Below the pieces are notes generated by a model, which made no database searches, was not told the DNA's origin, and saw only the letters and a list, made by a program, of their open reading frames with translations. A stretch of DNA of 64,000 bases, taken from Alphaproteobacteria bacterium. Lineage in GTDB: Bacteria; Pseudomonadota; Alphaproteobacteria; Pelagibacterales; Pelagibacteraceae. The DNA is taken from assembly GCA_016870175.1 (NCBI GenBank), contig VGCG01000003.1:23885-87884 (forward strand), read 5' to 3'. The number at the start of each line of letters is the position of its first letter. Within the stretch, counting starts at the first letter, position 1. The translations under genes and the position numbers were made by a program. Positions 1 through 7,989 of this stretch are shown here, piece after piece.

Positions 1-2
1 TT

Positions 3-353
3 TTTACAAAATTATCTAATTACTTATTAGTAGATCTAGAATTAGGCAAGACTAAATCACTGGCTGATCCTAAAAAAGACAACCCTAATTCTATATCTAA
101 AAATACATGGAATCCAAAAGATGCGATAGGAACAGGAAATTTTAAAGGTCTTAGTGCTGCAGAAGCGCTAGGAAGTAATTTAAGTGCAGCAGTAAAAGAA
201 ATACAAGCTTCACTAAATTCAGGAGCAGTAATTAGAGGGGCTGATGGAAGCGAAATATCAGTAGAAGCTGCACTGTCATCTATGCCTGCTGGAGGTAAGA
301 TAAATCCGGATGGAACACTGGAGCCTGTACCTTCAACTACTGTTAATCCCTGA
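3..353 (+). CDS. Unidentified protein, C-terminal part (cut by window edge)
   Basis: An open plus-strand frame runs from the window edge to a TGA at 351-353, so only about the last 116 residues are present. They are rich in Ala, Gly, Ser and Pro (for example GLSAAEALGSNLSAAVKEIQ) and end in a Pro/Thr tail, PVPSTTVNP. Codons are richer in G+C than in the flanking genes, which suggests a real coding region with a constrained protein rather than AT-rich noise. A minus-strand frame of 113 codons overlaps it exactly but reads like an antisense shadow. I do not recognise the family; a secreted or surface protein is possible from composition alone. Confidence 0.6.
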   Translation, partial: FTKLSNYLLVDLELGKTKSLADPKKDNPNSISKNTWNPKDAIGTGNFKGLSAAEALGSNLSAAVKEIQASLNSGAVIRGADGSEISVEAALSSMPAGGKINPDGTLEPVPSTTVNP

Positions 354-367
354 AATAACAATCTATC

Positions 368-393
368 TAATCAATAATTTTATGGATTGGTTA
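368..393 (+). terminator. Possible weak terminator behind the left-edge gene
   Basis: TAATCAAT (368-375) can pair with ATTGGTTA (386-393) as an 8-bp stem with one U-G pair and a 10-nt loop. It is followed by a T-rich stretch (ATTTCTTCT) and lies 15 nt after the stop codon. It sits between convergent genes where a terminator is expected, but the stem is AT-rich and weak. Confidence 0.3.
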
Positions 394-447
394 ATTTCTT
401 CTAATATAGCTTTTACTAAATTATATAATTATAAATATTTTCAAATT

Positions 448-1596
448 TTATAAAAATTTTGAAAGTATTTTAGGAATTTGATCTTTAAAACCAAAAAAAC
501 CTTTGTTTGAAAAAGGGAAACAAAATTGATCATATTCTCTTGCCAAATAAAAAATTTTAACTTTATCTTTGAATTCACTAATAAAATCATTTTCATATCC
601 ACAACTAAGGTATGGCATAATCACATGATCAATTTTTTTTTCTTTTATAAATTTTAAAATATCATCAGAATTTTTGAAAACTGTACTAGCACCGAAATCA
701 CTTTTAATTTGATCAAAAATTTCTAAATTAATTTTTGCCTTGAAATCTAATACTTTTTTTGAATAATTTTTATTATGCAAGAAATCATTAAAATCAAATA
801 AACCATAATTGTTAAAAGTTTTTTGTTTATGTTTTAATAAATAACAACTATCTAAATTGTGCACTAAAAATAAAGAATTTTCGTACTCCATGTTATCAAA
901 GTGAAGAGGAGATTGTGCAAAATTTTCACTTTCAGATAACGGGCTTGCGTTTTCATTTAATTTTAAATTCTCATATTTTTTAGTTGAAAATTTATTTATA
1001 TTCCAACTAGTTGCTAAATAATGTTTTCCTTTTGTTTGAAGTCCAGCAACCCAACGCCAACTTAAAGTATTTGAGGCAGCATCACCATCAAGTAAATGTT
1101 TAAGAAAAAAATCAGCTCCTAATTGCCATGGGAGTTTTAAAGTGAAAATCCAAATACTTGCAAACCACATTCTTGCGTGGTTATGCAAATATCCTGTCTC
1201 TTTTAACTCCTGTGCCCAATCATTAAAACATTCAACAGTTGTTTTTGCATTAATTGCATTTTGGTAATTAATATTTTTTTTATAGTCTTCTAAGTTGACC
1301 AGGTCTTCTCTATATACCTCCCAAACCCTTGGTCTCAATTCTAACCAACCTTTCCAGTATGTTCGCCAAAATACTTCCTGAATAAATTTTTCAATAGTTG
1401 TGTAAGAATATTTTGAGTGGGCAGATTTTATAAGTTCTAACTCGTCTATAACGCGGTGAGTTATGTATTTAGATAAACAACTGGTATTTGTTCTGTTAAA
1501 TTTACCAAAATCAAAATTTCTATCTCTTGAATATTTGCTTAAATATTTTTCAGAAAAATTATTAAAATGTTTAAGTGCCTCATCTCTAATATGCAT
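448..1596 (-). CDS. Photolyase/cryptochrome-like FAD-binding protein with reversed domain order
   Basis: The first ~205 residues are the FAD-binding half of the photolyase/cryptochrome family: NTSCLSKYI (37-45), EVFWRTYWK (74-82), NHARMWFASIW (139-149) and the hallmark DGDAASNTLSWRWVAGLQTK (170-189). In classical photolyases an alpha/beta antenna domain precedes this part; here the protein starts almost directly in the FAD domain. The last ~140 residues instead look Rossmann-like: a strand FLVHNLD, then DHVIMPYLSCGYENDF, then LAREYDQFCFPFSNKGFF. At 382 residues it is shorter than the usual ~470. It may repair UV damage or sense blue light; which one cannot be told. The gene stands alone, convergent with the partial gene to its left. 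Start: ATG at 1594-1596. Confidence 0.8.
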   Translation of the reverse strand: MHIRDEALKHFNNFSEKYLSKYSRDRNFDFGKFNRTNTSCLSKYITHRVIDELELIKSAHSKYSYTTIEKFIQEVFWRTYWKGWLELRPRVWEVYREDLVNLEDYKKNINYQNAINAKTTVECFNDWAQELKETGYLHNHARMWFASIWIFTLKLPWQLGADFFLKHLLDGDAASNTLSWRWVAGLQTKGKHYLATSWNINKFSTKKYENLKLNENASPLSESENFAQSPLHFDNMEYENSLFLVHNLDSCYLLKHKQKTFNNYGLFDFNDFLHNKNYSKKVLDFKAKINLEIFDQIKSDFGASTVFKNSDDILKFIKEKKIDHVIMPYLSCGYENDFISEFKDKVKIFYLAREYDQFCFPFSNKGFFGFKDQIPKILSKFL

Positions 1597-1711
1597 AGTT
1601 TAATAAATTATTGCAAGTTTCAAAAAACTTCACCAAACAAGTTTAATATCTTTTTTTTTCTTTTGTTAATAAGAAATAAAATTTTTGACTCTCTAACTTT
1701 TTATTTAAATT

Positions 1712-1745
1712 AGTGAAATCCTCACTCATTTAGTGTAAACTAAAT
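1712..1745 (+). other. Two adjacent small hairpins in the leader of the 75-aa gene
   Basis: AGTGA/TCACT (1712-1716 with 1722-1726, loop AATCC) is followed one base later by ATTTAGT/ACTAAAT (1728-1734 with 1739-1745), whose loop GTAA is a GNRA tetraloop. The second stem is a perfect 7 bp. They lie 40-75 nt before the start codon at 1787 in a 190-bp divergent intergenic region and could shape the 5' leader of that mRNA. No T-run follows, so this is not an intrinsic terminator. Confidence 0.35.
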
Positions 1746-1786
1746 AAAAACTATAGATTTGAGGATAAATCAAGTTTTGAGATATC

Positions 1787-2014
1787 ATGAATAAAGAAAA
1801 TGCCAGTAAATTGTGGAAATTAATTCAGACCTCCGGTGATTTTTTAAAAGGTCAATTACCAGAACATCCAAATCATCCAAAAGGTCGTAACCCTTATGCA
1901 CATGTTGCTTTATGCGTTAAAGAAAAATTCAATGCTAGTTACAAAGACATTCCAGACGAAAAATTTGATGAAGTAATAAAATATATAGAATTTATAAAAA
2001 AAAATCCGAATTAA
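1787..2014 (+). CDS. Small conserved-looking hypothetical protein (75 aa)
   Basis: The protein is soluble, charged and mostly helical, with the segment HPNHPKGRNPYAHVALCVKE near its centre (residues ~26-45) and an amphipathic end DEKFDEVIKYIEFIKK. There is no signal peptide, membrane segment or cysteine pair. It starts at ATG 1787 and its stop overlaps the stop of the convergent MOSC gene by 4 nt. The codon use and balanced composition look coding, and the ORF is well isolated. I cannot name the family; comparable short orphans occur in streamlined marine genomes. Confidence 0.65.
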   Translation: MNKENASKLWKLIQTSGDFLKGQLPEHPNHPKGRNPYAHVALCVKEKFNASYKDIPDEKFDEVIKYIEFIKKNPN

Positions 2015-2787
2015 CCTAAGGTTATTTTGTCATTTAAAGATATTTTGCCACTGTTTAAGGGACTTAAGTAAATGCCCATGTCGATATGGCCGTAAGTTTT
2101 TTTTAACTTTAAAGGGAGATTAATATCTTGTTCAACTGAGTTGACTTTAAGATTGGTGGCTGAACATCTTGGAATATGATTTAAAACTTTAAATTTAATT
2201 TGATTAATTTTAATGATTTTATCAATCCAACTTCTTTCATCAAAAGCATTAATTCCATTGATATAAATATTCCCTCTAAAACGTTCAAATTCAATTTTTC
2301 GATTAATTTTTCTTTCAAAATCTTTAATACTATTTAAATTTATTAATGAAATTGTGTTTGAAACACGGTTTGAATAAGTGGTATCAAAAAACGGATATTT
2401 TATATTTTTTAGTAAATAAATTGGCCCAGTTATAGTTTTTTCAATTTCTAAAAATTTATTTGAAAGTTTAAGAGCTTCTTTTTGTTTACTTGCATCTATT
2501 GAAATAATCTTTCTATTTTTTAAGAAAAGACTAATTAAGCCATTTTCATAAACAAAATTAAATTTATTTAAACTGGGTGTATTTTTAAGAGTTAAAAAAT
2601 TTATTAAGTGTCTTTGATGTGGATTTTTTGCTATTGATTTAGCCTTATCAAGTTTAAGATTTCTAGAAAAAGCAAAAATTCTATCATCTATAATTCCTAA
2701 ATTTTTTTTTATTAAAAAAAATTTTGCTTTTTGAAAAGATAATGATTTAATCGGCGAGTAATAAAGCGATGAAATAGTACAATTCAT
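2011..2787 (-). CDS. MOSC domain protein (YcbX-like, molybdenum-cofactor sulfur carrier type)
   Basis: The N-terminal ~90 residues match the MOSC N-terminal beta-barrel (IYYSPIKSL-like start SSLYYSPIKSL) and the C-terminal half carries the MOSC core: RFRGNI (169-174), a WID motif, and RCSATN with the conserved cysteine C208, which in this family binds persulfide or the molybdenum cofactor. Known relatives such as E. coli YcbX, bacterial YiiM and eukaryotic mARC reduce N-hydroxylated compounds or handle Moco sulfur. Here it is last in a minus-strand run that also holds mobA and moeA, and it follows the amidinotransferase by 8 nt. A role with N-hydroxylated guanidino compounds is conceivable but unproven. 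Confidence 0.82.
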   Translation of the reverse strand: MNCTISSLYYSPIKSLSFQKAKFFLIKKNLGIIDDRIFAFSRNLKLDKAKSIAKNPHQRHLINFLTLKNTPSLNKFNFVYENGLISLFLKNRKIISIDASKQKEALKLSNKFLEIEKTITGPIYLLKNIKYPFFDTTYSNRVSNTISLINLNSIKDFERKINRKIEFERFRGNIYINGINAFDERSWIDKIIKINQIKFKVLNHIPRCSATNLKVNSVEQDINLPLKLKKTYGHIDMGIYLSPLNSGKISLNDKITLG

Positions 2788-2795
2788 CCTATAAA

Positions 2796-3911
2796 TTATT
2801 GTTTTGGGAAATAATCCTTTAATTCTCCTTCACGATATACATCTGCAGTGCAGCAATGTAACCCGCCACCAAATGCATAAGCATCTCTAAGTTCAACTGG
2901 TATTACTTCCATGCCTAATTTATCTAACTGCTCAGCTTGATAAACTTCACTTTTTTCAACACAAACTGTTTTTGGATCAAGAACTAAAACGTTCATCGAC
3001 AGCCAAACAGATGAATAACATAATGGTGGTGGTTGGTTGTGCGCCGGTTGAGCTGAGTCAACTATTCTCCATCCATTATTTTCAAATAATTTTCTTTGTT
3101 CTTTTGGTAAACGTCGTTGAGGATTATTAATTATTAATCCCTCTTTTATAGGTGTGAAAGTTGCATCTATATGAATTGGATATGGATCTCCAGGAAAATT
3201 GACAGCATGAACTCTATGGTCTTTGAAATGTCTTTTTAGCCAATCAATACCTTTTAAATTAGTTGTAAAACCGTGTTGGACTACCAAATCTTTTCCAAAT
3301 CTTAAAACATCAGCTGCATCAAACAAAGGCTCTTCTTCGGTAGTTACAAAAAACTTTTTTTCTGTCCAATCTAATCTTTTTTGAATCCCAATTTTATCAG
3401 ATAAATAATCCTTTCGATAATCTGCGTCGGTTAATCTTGGTTTTGGAGCAGATTCATGTCTCATGTTGTTGTCTTGATTATAATACATTTTTAATAAAGG
3501 CCTATAACATAAGTACTCAAACCATCGACAACGATAACTCATCGTAGCTTCTAATATTTCATTTCCCACAGTTAACAAAACATCTCTCGGGGGCATACAG
3601 CCAAACATTGTTTCTGCTCTCCAATCTGGAGTTGATATATTTTGATTAAAATTAATTGGAGTTGGTCGATCAACTTTTATTCCTCTTTTTTTTAACATAT
3701 TTGCAAAATCATCAAGTAATTGGTTCGCTTTATCGACTGTGTCCTGAGTTCTTGGTCCAAATTGACCCCTCATGTCTGAGTCCTCTGGAACTTTTGCATC
3801 AAGTGCAGGTTCAGGTGCTGGAATACAGGTTCCATCAGCTTTTCCAACAATCACATGTTTTAACGGATCCCACTCATTCCAACTATTTACAATTTTTTTA
3901 TTTTCAATCAT
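2796..3911 (-). CDS. Glycine amidinotransferase-like enzyme (AGAT family)
   Basis: The protein aligns along its full length with eukaryotic arginine:glycine amidinotransferase: VNSWNEWDPLKHVIVG at the start, MPPRDVLLTVGNEILEA, FFEY/FEYLCYR, and the three catalytic residues in FDAAD (D198), PIHIDATF (H247) and GGGLHCCTADV (C353), spaced almost as in the human enzyme. These enzymes move the amidino group from arginine to an amine, giving a guanidino compound such as guanidinoacetate plus ornithine. It lies 3 nt behind the creatinase gene and 8 nt before the MOSC gene, so it is almost certainly cotranscribed. The acceptor amine cannot be read from the sequence; scyllo-inosamine-phosphate type enzymes are the alternative. 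No mitochondrial-type extension is present. Confidence 0.88.
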   Translation of the reverse strand: MIENKKIVNSWNEWDPLKHVIVGKADGTCIPAPEPALDAKVPEDSDMRGQFGPRTQDTVDKANQLLDDFANMLKKRGIKVDRPTPINFNQNISTPDWRAETMFGCMPPRDVLLTVGNEILEATMSYRCRWFEYLCYRPLLKMYYNQDNNMRHESAPKPRLTDADYRKDYLSDKIGIQKRLDWTEKKFFVTTEEEPLFDAADVLRFGKDLVVQHGFTTNLKGIDWLKRHFKDHRVHAVNFPGDPYPIHIDATFTPIKEGLIINNPQRRLPKEQRKLFENNGWRIVDSAQPAHNQPPPLCYSSVWLSMNVLVLDPKTVCVEKSEVYQAEQLDKLGMEVIPVELRDAYAFGGGLHCCTADVYREGELKDYFPKQ

Positions 3912-3914
3912 TTT

Positions 3915-5135
3915 TTAATTACTTTTAATTATATTGTGTTCGGGACCACAAGGAAATTTTGTAATATTTTCTGCAGTATTTTTTCCAATTATTAATATGT
4001 CATGTTCTCGGTATCCCCCTGCTCCTGGCTTATCCTCAGGGATCATAATCATTGGCTCCATGGATATCACCATGTTTTCCTCCAATACCGTATCAATATC
4101 CTCTCTGAGTTCCAAGCCTGCTTCTCTACCATAAAAATGGGAAAGAACTCCAAATGAATGTCCATAACCAAATGTTCGGTACTGCAAATATCCTAATTCA
4201 GCAAACAATTCATTGAGTTCGCGACAAATATCTGAACATTTAATTCCTGGTTTAATTAATTCTAATCCTCTTTTGTGTACTTTGATATTTGCCTCCCATG
4301 CTTTTAAAGAAGCATCATCTGCATGATTTAAAAACAAAGTTCTTTCTAAAGCAGTATAATATCCTGAAATCATTGGGAATGTATTTAAAGATAAAATATC
4401 TCCTGAGACTAATTTTCGATTTGTTTTTGGATTATGAGCACCGTCAGTATTAATTCCTGACTGAAACCATACCCATGTATCCATATATTCTGCCCCTGGA
4501 TAAGTTTTTGCTATTTCTCTCTCCATTCGATCACGTCCAGCAATAGCTACTTCAATCTCCGTATTTCCTACTCTTACATTTTTTACAATTTCTTCACCTC
4601 CAATATCTGCAATTCTTGCTCCATTTTTTATAATTTCTATTTCTTCATTTGATTTTACCATTCTTAAATTCATCAAATCTTTGGAAACATCACTAAATAC
4701 TGAAAAAGTAAAAATAGAACCTATTTTATCTTTCATATCTAAAGTCATATGATCATATTCAAGACCAATATATTTTGGAGGTTGATCTCGACCAATTATT
4801 GCAACAATAGCTTTCAAAAAATTATCTCTCTTCCAATCAGTATAAATTATATTTTCACAATTAGATCTTCGCCATGGTTGACTGGCATCAATGTTCGCTG
4901 AGATAGTAGTGATTTTATCTTGTGTAACTACACAACCATAGGGTCTACCAAATGAACAATAAATGAAGCCAGTATAATAAGCAATATTATGCATGGAGGT
5001 TAAAATAATCATTTCTATATTTTTTTTGTTCATAACTACTCTTAGATTATTTATTCTTCGATCATATTCCTGCTTAGTAAAAGGAAGTTTTACTTTTTCT
5101 CCATTCTTTAATGTAAAAAAATCTGGCCGTTCCAT
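3915..5135 (-). CDS. Creatinase (creatine amidinohydrolase), M24 fold
   Basis: At 406 residues it matches Pseudomonas creatinase (about 403 aa) throughout: YCSFGRPYG (R64), ISANIDASQPWRR, YTDWKRDNF, TWVWFQSGINTDGAHNP, YGHSFG, and GYREHDILI near the end. Catalytic H234 (family His232), E264, E360 and R337 are present. M24 peptidases bind two metals through an Asp/Asp/His/Glu/Glu set; here the first Asp position reads N within GINTDGAHNP as in creatinase, so hydrolysis of creatine to sarcosine and urea is expected rather than Xaa-Pro cleavage. The neighbours are a DMT permease 7 nt upstream and the amidinotransferase downstream. No creatininase, urease or sarcosine oxidase complex is nearby. 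Confidence 0.9.
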   Translation of the reverse strand: MERPDFFTLKNGEKVKLPFTKQEYDRRINNLRVVMNKKNIEMIILTSMHNIAYYTGFIYCSFGRPYGCVVTQDKITTISANIDASQPWRRSNCENIIYTDWKRDNFLKAIVAIIGRDQPPKYIGLEYDHMTLDMKDKIGSIFTFSVFSDVSKDLMNLRMVKSNEEIEIIKNGARIADIGGEEIVKNVRVGNTEIEVAIAGRDRMEREIAKTYPGAEYMDTWVWFQSGINTDGAHNPKTNRKLVSGDILSLNTFPMISGYYTALERTLFLNHADDASLKAWEANIKVHKRGLELIKPGIKCSDICRELNELFAELGYLQYRTFGYGHSFGVLSHFYGREAGLELREDIDTVLEENMVISMEPMIMIPEDKPGAGGYREHDILIIGKNTAENITKFPCGPEHNIIKSN

Positions 5136-5142
5136 AAATTTT

Positions 5143-6048
5143 TTAATTTAAAGCAATGTATCTTTTGTGCCATTTCATCACAAGACTGTAATAAGTAATA
5201 GAAATGAGTAAAAAAAACCCTCCTATTATAGTATTGGTTGAAGGTACCTCGTTAATACCAAACCAAGGTAGCCATACCCAAAAAATACCTCCGATTACTT
5301 CAGTCAATGATAGTAAAGTTAATTCTGCAGCAGGAATTGCTTTAGAACCAATTGAATAAAAGATTAAACCTAAACAAACCAAAGTCCCATGCAAAGAAAA
5401 CAATAGACTATTATGGCTTGTAGAAAAAAATGACATATCGTTTGCTGAGATCATAACACCTGCAAAGACAAAACAAAACATTCCTGCAAAAGCGACAGTT
5501 GTAAATTTCGGAGTCGCAATTCTCCATCTCAAAGTTACAGAATAAACCGAAAAGCCAATTGATGCAAAAATACCGAAAATTAAACCCATTAATGTCGTCT
5601 CTTCAGTATTGTCAAACGCAATAATAATTAATCCTAATGTCGCGATAAAAATTGAAATCCAAACATTTAAAGTAATTTTTTCTCCCAAAAATAAAAAAGC
5701 GAGCAACGCTGTAAAAAAAGGCATAGCCGCCAAACAGAGCAAAGTCACCGCAGCGCTTGTATTTGTAATAGAATAAATGAAACATATCATTGCAACTGCT
5801 AAACCAGAAGAACCTATTAACCCTGATGATCCAATCCTATAATAATTTTTGTAAAAAGTTTTTCCCTCAGTAAAATACAAGTATAAATTCAAAAGAACAA
5901 AAATAGTCAATCCGCGAGTAAAAATATATTGCCATGGTACTAAATGAGGATCTTCCATATATCTTATGGTCAAGGCACCAAACGACCAAAGTAAACCAGC
6001 AAATAAAACAATTGGCGCTGCTATTTTTGGGTCTTTAACTTCAATCAT
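5143..6048 (-). CDS. EamA/DMT-family permease of the creatinase operon
   Basis: Ten hydrophobic segments are arranged as two five-helix EamA repeats (about residues 10-145 and 155-295), the usual 10-TMS DMT layout at 301 aa. The repeat signature is visible as LAFLFLGEKITLNVWISI in the first half. The gene starts the creatinase-amidinotransferase-MOSC set, with 7 nt to the next gene, so its substrate is likely a creatine-pathway metabolite, taken up or exported; the direction cannot be inferred. It is separated by 50 nt from moeA upstream on the same strand, where a promoter could sit. Confidence 0.82.
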   Translation of the reverse strand: MIEVKDPKIAAPIVLFAGLLWSFGALTIRYMEDPHLVPWQYIFTRGLTIFVLLNLYLYFTEGKTFYKNYYRIGSSGLIGSSGLAVAMICFIYSITNTSAAVTLLCLAAMPFFTALLAFLFLGEKITLNVWISIFIATLGLIIIAFDNTEETTLMGLIFGIFASIGFSVYSVTLRWRIATPKFTTVAFAGMFCFVFAGVMISANDMSFFSTSHNSLLFSLHGTLVCLGLIFYSIGSKAIPAAELTLLSLTEVIGGIFWVWLPWFGINEVPSTNTIIGGFFLLISITYYSLVMKWHKRYIALN

Positions 6049-6098
6049 TTCGAAGAACTTAGATGTAATTAATTTTAATTCAACAAAAATGAGATTGT

Positions 6099-7340
6099 CT
6101 AAATTAAATTATTATTAGATGAGTTTTGAAAATAACAGTCAATGATTTGACCTTTTTTAAAGTTAGATTTACCAGATGGAAATAATGTCCAAATATTAGA
6201 ATTAACAAATGATTTTATTCTAAAAGATTCCTGCCCCAATAAAACTTCTACTTCTAATTTACCATTATTAGTTGTGCTAATTTTACTTTTAATAAATCGA
6301 GTAAAATTTTTCTTTTTAGTAAAATTATTTTTTAAAATTGCTTTAATTGGTTGCTCTTTTTTTATATTCAGGCAATTTGCTAAATATGGGTATACAAAAA
6401 ACCTAAAACATGCTGCTGAGGAAATAGGGTTACCTGGTAACCCAAAAATAACTTTATGTTTACCCTTAATTTTTGCAAATAAAATTGGTTTTCCTGGTCT
6501 AATAGCAACACCTTTAAAATAATTCGAAAGATCAAATTTTTTAATTACACTTGGTATAAAATCAAATTTACCAGCAGAAACTGCTCCTGAAGTAATAATT
6601 AAATCAATTTTGTCCTTAAGCATTTTATCAACATACATTTTAAAAATATTTTCATGGTTATCCTTTAAAATTCCCCCATTAATAAAATTAAATAAAAAAT
6701 TATTTTTTAAAGAGCCAATATAATGACTAATAGAGTTTCTTACTTTCCAGACTGGAACATATAAGTTATTAGAAATTTCATTTCCGGTTGAAAAAAATAA
6801 GATATTTGGTTTTTTTTTAACTTTAACCTTATTAATTCCTAGTGTTTTTAAAGCTAAAACATGATTTGGTTGAATTATAGTTCCTTTTGTAAATATCAAA
6901 TTATTTTTTTTATAATCAGATCCTAAAAATCTAACATTATTATTTTTTTTAACTTTCTTATTTATCAAAATGTATTTACTATTTTTTTTATTAGAATAAA
7001 AAATAACTTGTTCTATTGGAATAATTGTATCTAAACCTTTAGGAATATTGCCCCCAGTCATAATCTCAACTGCATCAAGTTTTTTAATTTTTTTTTTAAA
7101 AGGCTTATTCCCAGCGGCAATTGAACCGATGATCTTAAACTTTTGAGAAAAATTTTTAGTATCTTTCGAACAAACAGCGTAACCATCAAATGCGGCATTA
7201 TTTGCAGATGGATAATTATATTTAGAGCGAACTTCTGCTGCAGCTACTCTATTAATACTCTCTGTGCTATTAATAATCTCATCTTCAATTTTTATTTTTG
7301 CTTTATTTAAAATATTTAAAGATTTTTGATAACTAATCAT
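6099..7340 (-). CDS. moeA: Molybdopterin molybdotransferase MoeA
   Basis: The enzyme inserts molybdate into adenylated molybdopterin, a late step of Moco synthesis in the cytoplasm. Family motifs are in order: AAFDGYA (50-55), MTGGNIPKG (94-102), STGNE (184-188), TSGAVSAGKFDF (250-261), RPGKP (281-285) and GLPGNPISS (300-308), then the C-terminal domain IV. The length of 413 aa is normal. Its start overlaps the mobA end by 8 nt, so the two are cotranscribed and probably translationally coupled. Product demand comes from the divergent formate dehydrogenase genes. Lysine is unusually frequent, a mark of the AT-rich genome. Confidence 0.95.
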   Translation of the reverse strand: MISYQKSLNILNKAKIKIEDEIINSTESINRVAAAEVRSKYNYPSANNAAFDGYAVCSKDTKNFSQKFKIIGSIAAGNKPFKKKIKKLDAVEIMTGGNIPKGLDTIIPIEQVIFYSNKKNSKYILINKKVKKNNNVRFLGSDYKKNNLIFTKGTIIQPNHVLALKTLGINKVKVKKKPNILFFSTGNEISNNLYVPVWKVRNSISHYIGSLKNNFLFNFINGGILKDNHENIFKMYVDKMLKDKIDLIITSGAVSAGKFDFIPSVIKKFDLSNYFKGVAIRPGKPILFAKIKGKHKVIFGLPGNPISSAACFRFFVYPYLANCLNIKKEQPIKAILKNNFTKKKNFTRFIKSKISTTNNGKLEVEVLLGQESFRIKSFVNSNIWTLFPSGKSNFKKGQIIDCYFQNSSNNNLI

Positions 7341-7965
7341 TTTTATTTAAAATTTTATTTGCAATTTTTAAATCCTCTTTTGTATTGATGTTAAAAAAAG
7401 GATCAAACTTTTCAAAATCAATATTAATAACTTTTACGCCGATACTATTAGCCCAAGTCTCAACTTTTCTTTTTCCTTTGTTAATTAAATCATCCTCCAA
7501 TTGATCCAGTAATTTTAAAGACCAAAGTCCAAATATGTTATGACGAGTGTTATTAGATTTAATAAAAAAAAGTTTACTATCATGGAATTTAATTTTTTTT
7601 AAAAAATCTTGAAGACATTCCTTTTTAAAAAAGGGAGTATCTGTAGGAAACGTATAAATCCATTGAAAATTTTTATTGAACTGTTTTACCCACTTCATAG
7701 CAGTTAATACGCCACCTAGTGGACCTAAATCCTTTTTGAAATCTTTTATTTTTGAAATTTTTTTTGAATTCATATGATCTATTTCATTGTTTGTAATGAT
7801 TAAAATTTCACTAAACTCATCATGAATCTCAGATAAAATATAATCAATTAATATTTTTCCATTTAAAATTACCTGAGATTTATCCAAACCAAATCTTTTA
7901 GATTGTCCTCCTGCTAGCACTACACCTAAAATATTGTTATCATCCATTAATAAAATATAAGACAT
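7333..7965 (-). CDS. mobA: Molybdenum cofactor guanylyltransferase MobA
   Basis: MobA adds GMP to Mo-molybdopterin to form the (bis-)MGD cofactor used by formate dehydrogenase. The nucleotide-binding start VVLAGGQSKRFGLDKS (15-30), the GPLGG loop (81-85) and TDTPF (108-112), which holds the metal-binding Asp, are all present. Two starts are possible: ATG at 7965 (210 aa) or ATG at 7947 (MDDNNILG, 204 aa), which lies nearer the conserved core; neither has a clear Shine-Dalgarno sequence. The gene is divergent from the IscU-like gene with only 24 bp between, so a shared promoter region of mobA-moeA and the fdh genes is likely. Confidence 0.93.
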   Translation of the reverse strand: MSYILLMDDNNILGVVLAGGQSKRFGLDKSQVILNGKILIDYILSEIHDEFSEILIITNNEIDHMNSKKISKIKDFKKDLGPLGGVLTAMKWVKQFNKNFQWIYTFPTDTPFFKKECLQDFLKKIKFHDSKLFFIKSNNTRHNIFGLWSLKLLDQLEDDLINKGKRKVETWANSIGVKVINIDFEKFDPFFNINTKEDLKIANKILNKND

Positions 7966-7989
7966 TAATAAATGATTTAAACAAATATT

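Noticed and set aside
20..361. 113-codon minus-strand ORF at the left edge
   Set aside because: It is fully antisense to an open plus-strand frame that has a better coding appearance and a stop in a sensible place; the minus product has a random hydrophobic composition.
3656..5135. Plus-strand ORFs inside the amidinotransferase and creatinase genes (3656-3928, 3934-4134)
   Set aside because: Shadows of strongly conserved enzymes on the other strand.
3915..5135. Xaa-Pro dipeptidase annotation for the M24 protein
   Set aside because: The sequence follows creatinase residue by residue (FGRPYG, QPWRR, INTDGAHNP, GYREHD) rather than the metal-binding peptidases.
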